Positions 25,201 through 33,209 of a DNA stretch of 52,199 nt are shown here, piece by piece. Under the pieces are notes generated by a model, which searched no databases, had not been told where the DNA came from, and saw only the letters and a program-made list of their open reading frames with translations. Both the position numbers and the translations under genes were made by a program. Source of the DNA: Desulfovibrionaceae bacterium. GTDB lineage: Bacteria; Desulfobacterota; Desulfovibrionia; Desulfovibrionales; Desulfovibrionaceae. How positions within the stretch are numbered: position 1 is the first letter of the stretch; each line of letters begins with the position of its first letter. The stretch is taken from the NCBI GenBank assembly GCA_017454105.1, contig JAFTDR010000167.1, forward strand, positions 1 through 52,199, written 5' to 3'.

Positions 25201-26474
25201 CAGGCTGCGATGATTTCTTCATAGTGCATATTGAAGAAACCGTCGTTGCCGTCGAGCATGGCCGGAACAAAGATGACCTTCACATGATCTTCCGAACGGT
25301 TGTTTAAACCGAGACGGCGGCAGTTTGTGATGATCGGATCGTGGGGCGCGTTCCAGGCGTAGTGGGTGCAGATGAAAGGCAGACCATTGTCGCTCGCCTG
25401 GGGATTGCCTGAGATCGCATCCTCGTTCGGGCCAGTGTGCCCGCCCATGACAAGGCAGAGGGCAAGAATGCAGGAGTCGTTGTTGCCGGCCAAGTTCATG
25501 TTCGCGCGGCCAAGGGCTTCCAAGAAGAGGTCAATGCCCTTGTTGCGGTATTCGTAGCGGCCTGAAATGGCAATGATTTTCGGATCATTTGGGAGGTTGC
25601 CGCGCAAAAAGCGACGGGAGACCTCGAGAATCTTTTTGCGGTTTTGGTTGATCTTTTGACGGTTCTCTGCGTAGTCGGGAATGACGCGCATGTCGAGACC
25701 GTTGGTTGTGATCACTGTTGGCTGGCGGCCTAAGAAGGCTGCCGACTCTTCACCTGTGATGTTACTGACCGTTGTGAAGGAGTCCGCCTCACGCGCGCTT
25801 GTGCTTTCCATCGACCATTTGGCTGTGATGTTGTGCGCAGCAGCTTCTGTCGCTGGATTGTAGCCGCGGAGATTTGCGTAGATGTCGTTGCCAGAGCCCG
25901 CCATGGCGCGGCCGAGCATGGTCGCGTGTGTTGTGAAGATTGTGCCGACATCAGGGTGGTTTTTCTTAAGCCACAGAAGACCTGCGCCGCACATCCACTC
26001 GTGGAAGAGCGCCACGCAGCGCCCGCGTTTCGGCGCGATTTTGCAGGTATTGATTGCGCCGATGGTTTCGCCGCAGAGGGTCGCGAACATGACAGGCTCA
26101 ATGTAGTCCCAGGCCCCTGAGAGCGAGTCAACGCCGAAGTTTTTCCAGAGATCGTAGAGCAGCTGGTTCGAGTCGTAGCGTTTGTTGAAATCGACGAGGA
26201 TTGCCCGCGGGTGCCCTGGAATATCCCAGCGGCCGAGCTTTGCTACGATTTTTTTCTCCTCGAGCCCCTCGCGGATTTTGTCCCAGAAGGGTTCATCGGT
26301 TTCTTTGAACCCTGGATTTTTTTGCAAAAGCGGGCCCATGACATAGTATCTGTCGTTAAAAATATCCTGCGACTTAAGCGCCTTGCTGCTAACGACAGAA
26401 TAAATTCCACCGACCTTGTTGCAGACTTCCCAGCTCACTTCAAACAGTGTCACCGGGGCGTTGTTGTACTCCAT
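22218..26474 (-). CDS. Fusion of GT3-type glycogen synthase and GT35 alpha-glucan phosphorylase
   Basis: This single protein of 1418 residues joins opposing activities. Residues 1 to about 560 are a eukaryote/Bacteroides-type GT3 glycogen synthase: SWEVCNKVGGIYSV, LFHEWMCGAG, FTTHATMLGR, GRYEYRNKGIDLFLEAL and PSWYEPWGYTPQECAAWAVP. From about 600 comes a DUF3417-like segment (RDLSRNLWWCWNN). A phosphorylase of the maltodextrin (Thermotoga) type follows, with the PLP lysine in SGTSGMKLPVNGG near residue 1168. No stop, frameshift or internal start separates the halves. It is the last gene of the glycogen operon. Synthesis uses a nucleotide sugar and phosphorolysis releases glucose-1-phosphate, so some control must exist; none is visible. 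Confidence 0.92.
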   Translation of the reverse strand: MEYNNAPVTLFEVSWEVCNKVGGIYSVVSSKALKSQDIFNDRYYVMGPLLQKNPGFKETDEPFWDKIREGLEEKKIVAKLGRWDIPGHPRAILVDFNKRYDSNQLLYDLWKNFGVDSLSGAWDYIEPVMFATLCGETIGAINTCKIAPKRGRCVALFHEWMCGAGLLWLKKNHPDVGTIFTTHATMLGRAMAGSGNDIYANLRGYNPATEAAAHNITAKWSMESTSAREADSFTTVSNITGEESAAFLGRQPTVITTNGLDMRVIPDYAENRQKINQNRKKILEVSRRFLRGNLPNDPKIIAISGRYEYRNKGIDLFLEALGRANMNLAGNNDSCILALCLVMGGHTGPNEDAISGNPQASDNGLPFICTHYAWNAPHDPIITNCRRLGLNNRSEDHVKVIFVPAMLDGNDGFFNMHYEEIIAACDAGCFPSWYEPWGYTPQECAAWAVPTITTDLSGFGIWAKNSMQETGENCPGVTVLPRRGHSFDESVAMLHEKILSITTCSKEEMDTWKTSARRLAEKTDWNEFFDRYCEAFSLALSKVDSRVDRPTASKDELNRVLMASSSVTPFLRSILAVAEIPKPLVRLRDLSRNLWWCWNNKAKMLFSDLNPQTWEKTHNPIQVLEETDPERLNAMMNNKDYMKSYYEVVGAFDNYMAQPLHAQSKHVTPKHPIAYFSTEYGLNESVPIYSGGLGVLSGDHLKSASDLAIPLIGIGLLYRKGYFSQYIDISGRQVARYTVNKFAHLPITPVLDDDGDPLYITLQLPGRSLHARIWKIQVGRIPLYLMDSDVEKNTPEDREITANLYVGDRETRLLQEIILGIGGIRLLRKLDLEPHVYHMNEGHSALLVIERLMECMASGMSYAEATNRVCSNTLFTTHTPVAAGNEAFSVDLMQRYLGEAASKLGLSWQQFVQLGQMEGSNPQSFEMTVLALRFSHWANGVSRLHGVVACHMWYKLWKNLPLTEVPITYVTNGVHTPSYVGIQMEELLTQYLGKDWIHASPESPIWNKIDEIPNEEYWAVKMAQKEELLNFIRENVLDFAQKFNMGTSKIKAMERLLHPSTLIIGFARRFAPYKRATLLFADLDRLAKILNDTSRPVIFVFAGKAHPADEAGNDLIQKVVQSCCEPRFLGKIFFIEDYNIGISRFLSQGCDVWLNTPRRPYEASGTSGMKLPVNGGVNLSISDGWWCEGYNRRNGWTIGPVVKEELPKDAQNDYADAESLYSLLENVVIPLYHEVDEHKLPARWIQVSKNSMKSLTAMYNSARMLRDYLSKGYLPAAKRRDRLAENHWQLLHELTQWEQDLPSRFASVNVEHIEIRGADGFTMLCGEPITVNLHLHLGEMKAEEIEVQLVIGLVHGTGNFLSTPTVLPLNAQPTENEGMDYSITYTPTKNGHYSYGIRVVPVHPGLSSPLETGLMLWA

Positions 26475-26581
26475 AACGTTCTCCTTGGAAAAGTAAAAGT
26501 AGCGGTAGAAACAGAAGGTGTATTATTTTTCCACTGAGCAGCATGAAATGATTCTTGGAGTGGTTTGGTGGCTGTCGTTTA

Positions 26582-27856
26582 CTACGTGGTTTTGCGCCGT
26601 ATTATGCTCTGGGAGAAGCGTTTTGTCACGACGCGTTTTTTCTGTTCTGTCCCGTCAGCTGTCATCTCCTTTGGGGCGTTCTTCTTGTTCTCCTCCTCAG
26701 CGATTTTCAGCCTGCGTGAGAAGTCGGCGAGAATATTCATATAGGAGATATACGCGTCATAGGGGCTTGCAAAGGGATTTGGCCTGTCAGGCTGTGATTC
26801 GGAGAACCAGCTCGTTGACATATAGTGGAAGTAGTCCGAGGTCTGGAGGCGCTCAAAATCCTTGGTCATGTCTTCATTGTTGAGCGCATGGACGCGCGCG
26901 GTCAGCTTAAAGCAGTTGGTTAAAGCGTCCTTCTGCATTTCATTGCCGAGCCAGCCGCGCAGATCGCTTCCCTCGTCACTCCAGCTGATACTGTTTGGAA
27001 TAGCGAGTGAATCCTTGGGCTCAAAGAGTTCGATAACCTGGGACGGGGTTTGGAAGGAGAGATTTTTATTTTGCAGAACAGCGTTTGGCAGTGCGGAGAG
27101 GAAGTCGAATATCCCTGTGTCTTTTTTGTTGCGTAAGCCAAAAGCGTGGGAGTCCAGGAAGATATTGACTATGTCTGCTTTCTCCATAGCGCAGAGATTG
27201 GCGAAATCTTCGGCCATCATCCCCCGCGAACCGAAGTCCTGGCTGATTGTGGCCGAGAGTTTCGGGTTTCTCAAAAGGAGGCGGACCTTGGGGGCAACGG
27301 AGGATGTGTAGACGTAGTTTGCATTCCGCCAGCCAAGAACTGAGGGGGAGCCCTCAGTTAATATGGCGCGGAAGCCCAGTTCCTGGATCGTCTCGGCTAC
27401 GTCGTTATTGTAGAGCAGTTCTGGATTGCGGAAAGAGACCGGTTTTTGGCCAAAGAGTTTTTTAAGGCGCTTTGCGTGGGCCTCGACAAGATGGACGAAT
27501 TCGTCCTTTGAGTAGAGGAAGGCCAGGCTGTGCGGACCAGTTTCTCCGATAAATTCGACACAGCCGGTCTTGGCAAGGGAGATTAAGCCGTCTAAGACCT
27601 CTGGCGTGTACTGTTCAAAGAGATCCAGGGCTGCGTCCGAGATGCTGAAAGCCACGCGGAATTTGCCTTCTGAGCGCTCAATCTGGTTGTGGAGGACTTC
27701 GTGAAGGGGAAGATAACAGGTCCTTGCAAGGTACATGGCGCGCTGGCAGCTGCGATCATCGTCTTCGTAGACGCTTGTTTCCCCCACATCAAAGACCGTA
27801 TAGCGGCGTAGACAATACGGCTCATGAATGGCCAGACACAGACTGATCGCGGTCAT
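26582..27856 (-). CDS. GH57 family alpha-amylase-like enzyme
   Basis: This cytoplasmic glycoside hydrolase of family 57 has 424 residues. FIGETGPHSLAFL near residues 100-115 and FRNPELLYNNDVAETIQELGFRAIL further on follow the GH57 pattern, and the N-terminus SLCLAIHEPYCLRR matches the HxHQP-type strand in altered form. GH57 members are amylases, 4-alpha-glucanotransferases or branching enzymes. No other branching enzyme is seen in the operon, so that role is possible but not shown. Its start overlaps the GT4 stop (ATGA) with AGGAGG upstream. The final 40 residues are basic and low complexity. Confidence 0.82.
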   Translation of the reverse strand: MTAISLCLAIHEPYCLRRYTVFDVGETSVYEDDDRSCQRAMYLARTCYLPLHEVLHNQIERSEGKFRVAFSISDAALDLFEQYTPEVLDGLISLAKTGCVEFIGETGPHSLAFLYSKDEFVHLVEAHAKRLKKLFGQKPVSFRNPELLYNNDVAETIQELGFRAILTEGSPSVLGWRNANYVYTSSVAPKVRLLLRNPKLSATISQDFGSRGMMAEDFANLCAMEKADIVNIFLDSHAFGLRNKKDTGIFDFLSALPNAVLQNKNLSFQTPSQVIELFEPKDSLAIPNSISWSDEGSDLRGWLGNEMQKDALTNCFKLTARVHALNNEDMTKDFERLQTSDYFHYMSTSWFSESQPDRPNPFASPYDAYISYMNILADFSRRLKIAEEENKKNAPKEMTADGTEQKKRVVTKRFSQSIIRRKTT

Positions 27857-29175
27857 GAATTTCCTCCTGTAACACTCTCGTAGACTGAGATCAGCTGTTC
27901 AGCAGCATTCTCCCAGCGGATAGTCTTCATCTCTTCTCTGCAGTTCTGCACGATTTCCTGCGCAAGAGCCGGATGCTGCAGGACCGCGCACATTTTATCC
28001 GCCATATCGCGCGTATCCCAGAAATCGGCTTTCAGCGCGTGGTGGAGGACTTCCGAGACGCCGGACTGGCGCGAGAGCAGAACCGGCACATCATAGAGCA
28101 TGGCTTCAAGCGGGGTTATGCCGAAGGGCTCAGAGACAGACGGCATGACATAGAGATCGCTTAAAGCGAAAATACGGTTGACCTCCTCGCCGCGGAGGAA
28201 ACCGGCAAAATGGAAGCGTCTGCCGATGCGCAGCTGGCTTGCCCGGCGGATTAAGCTCGGCAGCATGTCGCCGCTGCCGGCCATATAGAAGCGGACATGC
28301 TCCACTTTCTGGAGGACAAGGCGCGCCGCTTCCATGAAGTATTCAGGACCTTTCTGATAGGTTACCCGGCCAAGGAAGAGGACGCGTTTTTCATGGCGTA
28401 GACGCGGGGGAATGACATAGCGGTGTTCGATTTCAGGCCGCGTCACGGCGTTGTAGACAACGGTCACGCGCGCTCTCGGCACCCCATAGCGCTGGACGAC
28501 GAGATCGCGGGTTAAGCGGCTCACTGCGACGACCTTGTCTGCGCCGAGCAGACCTGCGCGTTCAATGGAGGCAACCTGTGTGTTCACGTTTTCGCCGCTT
28601 CTGTCGTATTCGGTTGCGTGGATATGGCAGACGAGCGGTTTTCCTGTTAGGGCGCGGATTAAGAGGGCTGCGGGATAGGTCATCCAGTCATGGGCGTGGA
28701 TGACATCAAAGTGTTCCTGCAAAGCTATAGCCGCTGCGAGCCGGCAGTAGCGGTAGACCTCGGTCATGAGATCCGGCCCATAGCCCCCGTGGAGCTGGTA
28801 GGTCATGGTGCCCTTTTCCACTTCCGTCCGCTCTGAGAAGCGCGTCGTCTTTTCAAGATCGTGCAGCGCTTTTGTGTAGGCTTCTGGAGTGAGGTAGGGG
28901 GTGAGCGGACTCATGATCGGCAAATAGCGAATATTGTCCTGCCAAAGAGGTGCCCCGACAGTGTGCATGCGTCTGGCCGCCTCGTAATTAATGGGAGTGC
29001 CGGATGCGGAGCGCAGGGATAAAAAGCCCGGATCGCCTCCTGGAACCGTCTTAGGAAGGACGAATGTCACCTTAGCGCCTTTCTGCGCCAGGGCCTGTGT
29101 CATTCCATAGCAAGCTGTTCCGAGTCCACCGCTGATGTGTGGTGGAAATTCCCAGCCAAGCATCAGTATCTGCAT
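27853..29175 (-). CDS. GT4 glycosyltransferase of the glycogen operon
   Basis: This 440-residue GT-B enzyme begins MQILMLGWEFPPHISGGLGT, the classic opening of GT4/GT5 glycogen- and starch-synthase-like proteins, where the GGLG loop binds the donor sugar. It also has VIHAHDWMTYPAALL, FLGRVTYQKGPEYF and PSVSEPFGITPLEAMLYDVPVL (E-x7-E). The AGAGGAA ribosome-binding site fits the start. It lies between the debranching enzyme and the GH57 gene. It probably adds glucose units or makes a primer or maltosyl donor. A second synthase beside the GT3 domain is notable. Confidence 0.87.
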   Translation of the reverse strand: MQILMLGWEFPPHISGGLGTACYGMTQALAQKGAKVTFVLPKTVPGGDPGFLSLRSASGTPINYEAARRMHTVGAPLWQDNIRYLPIMSPLTPYLTPEAYTKALHDLEKTTRFSERTEVEKGTMTYQLHGGYGPDLMTEVYRYCRLAAAIALQEHFDVIHAHDWMTYPAALLIRALTGKPLVCHIHATEYDRSGENVNTQVASIERAGLLGADKVVAVSRLTRDLVVQRYGVPRARVTVVYNAVTRPEIEHRYVIPPRLRHEKRVLFLGRVTYQKGPEYFMEAARLVLQKVEHVRFYMAGSGDMLPSLIRRASQLRIGRRFHFAGFLRGEEVNRIFALSDLYVMPSVSEPFGITPLEAMLYDVPVLLSRQSGVSEVLHHALKADFWDTRDMADKMCAVLQHPALAQEIVQNCREEMKTIRWENAAEQLISVYESVTGGNS

Positions 29176-29379
29176 GAGAATATTCCTCTGATCAATTTTT
29201 TAGCGTTGCGGCTGTATGCCACGGATTAAAAACAATAAAAAAACTCCCGGAGGAAAAGTTTTTTCATGCATCGTGGTGGTACAACAGGCGTGGTGCATGG
29301 TGAGTGCTGGAGAACCTTTCCCTCGTGGCGTATATCACAGTATTTGTGTCCTTTGCTGCGTGCCAATCGGCAGAGCGGC

Positions 29380-31449
29380 CTAGCCGAAGGTCTCGACGAG
29401 TTTACCGCGGCCAACGGTGTCATCCGTTGGGTGCATAAGATGGAGCATGACCTTCTGCTCGAAATTGGCAAAAACGCCAGGCGCTTTTTCGCGTGTTCTT
29501 GTAAGTAAGCGAATCGCTTCAGCTACGCTCCATGCCTGTGAAATACAGCCATTGGGACGGTAGGGCGGCGCGGCATCAAAGATTTCTGAAATGGTCCCGA
29601 GACCGGCCTGGAGAAGATGGTCGCTAAAGAGTGGAATGACGGTTTCGAGGAGAGAGTGGATTTCCTGTTCGATGGCCCACGAGGAGCGGATAAGAGCGTC
29701 GGTGTAGTGGCCGAGCAGCCATGGCCAGACTGTCCCTTGGTGATAGCTTGCGTCGCGTTCTGCCGGGCCGCCCTCGTAGCGGCTCTTGAACTGTGAATCT
29801 TCTGGAGCGAGGGTGCGCAAGCCGTAGGGGGTCAAGAGGTGTTCTTTTACCGTGCGGAATATCGAGGGATGGTACTGATCGGGCACGATGCTGTACGGCA
29901 TGGAGAGAGCGAAAATCTGATTCGGCCGGATGCTTGCGTCGAGCCAGCCATCACGCCAGACATCGCCCAGATAGCCACCATTGCCAGTCTGCACGAAGAA
30001 GCGCTTCATGAAGCTTTGGCGCATGGCCATGAGGGTGGCGTTGTGGTTCAGGGGCGAATCGCCGAAGGTTGTGCCGAGTTTTTGCGCAAACTCAAGGGTA
30101 TTGTACCAAAGCGCGTTCAGCTCAACGGCACAGCCGTGGCGCGGGGTGACGGGCTTGCCGTTTACCTGCGCATCCATCCAGGTGAGCTGGGTATTGCCAT
30201 TGCCCGCATGGAGGAGGGCTTCGCCGTCAATATAAATTTCGAAGGGCAGACCTTTTTTGAAGCCATTGACAATGCGCCGCAAGGCTGGCCAGGCGTGTTC
30301 GTGGACCCAGGATAGGGCCGCATCCTTGTCTTCTGCGCGATCAAGGTAAGATTGGACAGCCCAGGCGTACCAGAGGGAGGCGTCAACGGAATTGTAGGAG
30401 TCGTTGCCGTCAAAGCCAAACATATTGGGGATTAGGCCATCGCGCAGGGAGTGGGCGAGCTGGCCCAATATGGTCAGGCCCTTGGTTGTCCGTCCCGAAT
30501 AGAAGGTCAAGCCTGGAAGGGAGATGAGTGTGTCTCTGCCCCAGGCATCAAACCAGTGGTAGCCGGCAAGGATTGAGAGGCGCTCATCCGGCGCTTTGAC
30601 AATAAATTGCTCGCCCACTTTCTGGAGATGCGAGGTGATGCTAGGCTGCGTGGGTTTTCTGCGGTTAACGTAGTACTGCACCTCTTCCTTCCACAGTTCC
30701 GCACCAGAACGCTGGATGGGTTCAGTTGAGACGACAAGGTAGAGCGGTGTATCCTGCGCAATCGGCATCTCAATGGTGCCTGGGGTGTAGAGATCCTCCT
30801 GGAAGGGGAAGCCGCGCTCATGTTCTGTCTGGTATTCAACTGTGTAGTACCAGCTCGGATTGGCGGAAAAGGTGCTTGTGTCCCCGTAGCCGAAGTGGAG
30901 CGTCTCCTCTTCTTCGTAGGGTGTCACTGAGAAGCCACCGGGAAGATAGGTCACATGGGTGTTGATGGCCTGGTTGGCTTGCGTTAAGGCGTGGAAATTG
31001 CGGAAGGCGAGCAGTGGTTTTACGCGCAGTCTGGTTGGGAGTATGCCGTTTCCTGTCAGTTTCCAGCGAATAAGAAGAATTGGGCGATCGCGCACAAAGA
31101 GGATTTCGCGCGTGATAAAGGTATTGCCCATGCGGTAGACAAAGGTCGGCCAGTCCTCAAAGGTGAAATGTTCTTGAAATTCGTACCCATTTGGATACAT
31201 TGTCAGGGGATGCTGGCGGGTCGAAAAAAGAAATTCGCGTTCTTCTCCGAACAGGGATTCTTCCAGCGTTGAGAGGAGAACCGTGCGACCTTTTCTAGAG
31301 GCGTGTACGAAGAGCCCGTGGTATTTACGTGTATTGCAGTTCAAAATACTGCTGCTTGCGTAATCGCCGCGACCGTTGGTCAGAAGCCACTCGTGCTGGA
31401 GAGCACGTCGCGCATTTTGGCAAGCCGCCTTGTCAAAGAAAAGATGCAT
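29380..31449 (-). CDS. Glycogen debranching enzyme (amylo-alpha-1,6-glucosidase, GH133-like)
   Basis: This protein of 689 residues has an N-terminal beta-rich domain (LLTNGRGDYASSSI, NTRKYHGLFV) of the archaeal/bacterial debranching-enzyme type. The catalytic (alpha/alpha)6 domain carries YHWFDAWGRDTLISLPGL, DGLIPNMFG, NSVDASLWYAWA and a late YHQGTVWPWLLGHY. It removes alpha-1,6 branches left by the phosphorylase. It is the first gene of the glycogen operon, with GGGAGG at the start. A 204-bp gap separates it from the next gene. Confidence 0.92.
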   Translation of the reverse strand: MHLFFDKAACQNARRALQHEWLLTNGRGDYASSSILNCNTRKYHGLFVHASRKGRTVLLSTLEESLFGEEREFLFSTRQHPLTMYPNGYEFQEHFTFEDWPTFVYRMGNTFITREILFVRDRPILLIRWKLTGNGILPTRLRVKPLLAFRNFHALTQANQAINTHVTYLPGGFSVTPYEEEETLHFGYGDTSTFSANPSWYYTVEYQTEHERGFPFQEDLYTPGTIEMPIAQDTPLYLVVSTEPIQRSGAELWKEEVQYYVNRRKPTQPSITSHLQKVGEQFIVKAPDERLSILAGYHWFDAWGRDTLISLPGLTFYSGRTTKGLTILGQLAHSLRDGLIPNMFGFDGNDSYNSVDASLWYAWAVQSYLDRAEDKDAALSWVHEHAWPALRRIVNGFKKGLPFEIYIDGEALLHAGNGNTQLTWMDAQVNGKPVTPRHGCAVELNALWYNTLEFAQKLGTTFGDSPLNHNATLMAMRQSFMKRFFVQTGNGGYLGDVWRDGWLDASIRPNQIFALSMPYSIVPDQYHPSIFRTVKEHLLTPYGLRTLAPEDSQFKSRYEGGPAERDASYHQGTVWPWLLGHYTDALIRSSWAIEQEIHSLLETVIPLFSDHLLQAGLGTISEIFDAAPPYRPNGCISQAWSVAEAIRLLTRTREKAPGVFANFEQKVMLHLMHPTDDTVGRGKLVETFG

Positions 31450-31871
31450 GTAACCTCCCGGGAAGACGGGTTGTGGAGTGGTTCACTCCGCTCCGAAACA
31501 GAAAGCTCCCCCGTGTGGGGAGAAAAGCGTGTGTGGGCATTTGTGTCCCCACCCGCGCGCGTGCAGGGATTGTTTGCGCAGGGCGCGATGTCTGCAGGCG
31601 CTGTACAGTCAAAAAAAAACGCACTTTTGCCTTGCCGCAATGCGCATACTTTTGGCGCGGAAGACTGAAATTTTTCCAGCCTTGGACAGTGTTTGCGCCA
31701 TTCGCGCTTCCATTCGTGCTTCATCCGGCAAAAAGGTGCGGCAGTTTGTCATGTCAATGGAACATAGAAGTGTTTGAATCTATTCTTTCTTTCTTCGCTT
31801 GTCGAGACTGCATAGTGTATTTTTAAAAAAAACTCTTAAAAAAAGATAGGCTGCAAAGCCTTGGGGATTGC
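31450..31871. other. Divergent intergenic region, glycogen operon leader and rdgB
   Basis: In the leader of the glycogen operon (minus strand) two small stable hairpins lie in series: GGAGTG-GTT-CACTCC (31475-31489) and CTCCCC-CGTGT-GGGGAG (31506-31522). Neither has a good T-tract. A9 and A8 runs occur at 31612 and 31825. Promoters for both directions must lie here, but no clear -35/-10 pair was identified. Confidence 0.5.
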
Positions 31872-32531
31872 ATGGAAAAAACGACTCAACTGGTTGTGGC
31901 CACAGGCAATGCCGGCAAGGTGCGCGAAGTGACGGCGATTTTTAGCGGAATGCCGCTTATCGTCCAGAGTTTGCGCGACTATCCAGACATAGGCCCCATT
32001 GAGGAATGTGGCGCAACCTTTGCGCAGAACGCCCTCATAAAAGCACGAACTGTTGCCGAAAAGACTCATTGTCTGACTCTTGCTGACGACTCTGGTCTTG
32101 TGGTCGATGCGCTTGGCGGGCGGCCAGGCATCTTTTCCGCGCGCTATGGCGCGGATTTAGCGCTCATGCCAGGTGAGAGCAATGACCAGAGAAATATACG
32201 CAAGCTTTTAGGAGAGATGGACGGTGTGCCGGAGGCGCGGCGCACCTGCCGTTTTGTCGCCTGCCTGGCTCTTGTTCGGCCCGACGGGCGCGAGATGACT
32301 CTTGAAGCCCACTGGGAGGGCCGGCTTTTGACCGCGCCGCGCGGTGAGAACGGCTTTGGCTACGATCCTATCTTTTTTGATCCTCTGCGCGAACAGAGCG
32401 CCGCGTGCATGAGTCTCTCTGAGAAAAACGCCATAAGCCACAGGGGCAAAGCCCTCCGCGCCCTTCTTGAGCGCCTGCCCCATTTTCTCTCTCTTCCCCC
32501 CTTGCCCGCACCGATCCAAAATGGCGAGTAA
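31872..32531 (+). CDS. rdgB: XTP/dITP pyrophosphatase (RdgB/HAM1)
   Basis: This 219-residue house-cleaning enzyme hydrolyses dITP, XTP and ITP to monophosphates and pyrophosphate. LVVATGNAGKVREV is the N-terminal HAM1 motif, LADDSGLVVDALGGRPG the central one, and GENGFGYDPIFF and SHRGKAL the late ones. The length is normal. The start follows TTGGGGATTGC. A terminator lies 14 bp after the stop, so it appears to be a single-gene unit. Confidence 0.95.
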   Translation: MEKTTQLVVATGNAGKVREVTAIFSGMPLIVQSLRDYPDIGPIEECGATFAQNALIKARTVAEKTHCLTLADDSGLVVDALGGRPGIFSARYGADLALMPGESNDQRNIRKLLGEMDGVPEARRTCRFVACLALVRPDGREMTLEAHWEGRLLTAPRGENGFGYDPIFFDPLREQSAACMSLSEKNAISHRGKALRALLERLPHFLSLPPLPAPIQNGE

Positions 32532-32544
32532 AAGCGTAGTTAAG

Positions 32545-32579
32545 CGTCCCTCCCTTCGGGGTATGGGACGTTTTTTTTT
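32545..32579 (+). terminator. Terminator of rdgB
   Basis: CGTCCC and GGGACG enclose an inner CCC-TTCG-GGG stem and are followed by nine T (32571-32579). Confidence 0.85.
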
Positions 32580-32640
32580 GCACAAGGGAGAGACGCTTGT
32601 CTCTTGGCTGTTTTTTTTGAGAGCCTGTCGACCGTATCCC

Positions 32641-32767
32641 TGTATGTTCCGCGCAACAATGATTCTTCCCGTCTCGAGAGAAAGTGTTGCGCTATACCAT
32701 GGCAATGGTTTTCCCACATGCGATTTATCGTCGCGCAGGGAAGAATCATTGTGACACCTAAGGAGCA
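32641..32767. repeat. Divergent repeat pair with a perfect 15-bp core
   Basis: ACAATGATTCTTCCC (32656-32670) is the exact reverse complement of GGGAAGAATCATTGT (32738-32752). The resemblance continues outward less exactly for another 15 bases. The sequence ATTTATCGTCGCGCA before the right arm matches the CATCGTCCACCTA preceding the arm at 12746. Confidence 0.7.
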
Positions 32768-32822
32768 ATGCAGACTCTTCACCTGCAAGAGTCTTGTTTT
32801 GTTGCGACTGCACGGAAAATCT

Positions 32823-33024
32823 TCCGCATGTACGGATTGGCATACTATCGCTTACGCTCTCGAACCATAAAGAACCAGGCTCATCTGTCGCTTTACAGTT
32901 CTTCTGGACTCCTCGCATCCTTTTGTACGTCGCATCTGACATACAAATAAGGATGCTCTGTATCGCGCGGATTTCAGCTGTAACTTTGGGATTGGCCGAT
33001 AGTATTGTAATCCGTACACGAGGA
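32823..33024. repeat. Convergent inverted-repeat pair, GTGTACG family
   Basis: The arm 32823-32855 (TCCGCATGTACGGATTGGCA, then TACTATCGC) matches the reverse complement of 32992-33024 at 24 of 33 positions. The left arm with its downstream AAAGAACCAGGCT (to 32882) also matches the minus strand of 8202-8259. Confidence 0.65.
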
Positions 33025-33141
33025 AAATTTTTTTTACCTGCCCTTTCCTTATGGCCTGGCCTATAGCTTTTTTAGATCACGCCGATAAGAGATAGTGATG
33101 CGCCCTTCAAGTTATGATGCATGGAAGGGAAGTCTTCTCTT

Positions 33142-33157
33142 TAGCACGTTTTTTGCA
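33142..33157 (+). promoter_or_regulatory. Possible sigma-54 promoter of fliD
   Basis: TAGCACGTTTTTTGCA compares with the sigma-54 consensus TGGCACG-N4-TTGCA. It has exact spacing and one deviation, A for the second G of the -24 element. It lies 53 bp before the fliD start. Flagellar genes of this class are often sigma-54 dependent. The altered -24 G is a serious weakness. Confidence 0.4.
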
Positions 33158-33209
33158 ACAAAACCGGAAGTACGGAATATAGTTGGACTTTAAAAACGGA
33201 GAGATTGGT

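Noticed and set aside
29228..29262. Terminator after the debranching-enzyme gene
   Set aside because: The A6/T6 arms pair but the GC part (CTCCCGGAG) leaves almost no loop, so the fold is doubtful.
31303..31826. Plus-strand frames of 100-165 residues upstream of rdgB
   Set aside because: Partly opposite the debranching-enzyme gene, Cys/Arg-rich composition typical of out-of-frame reading, and no ribosome-binding site.
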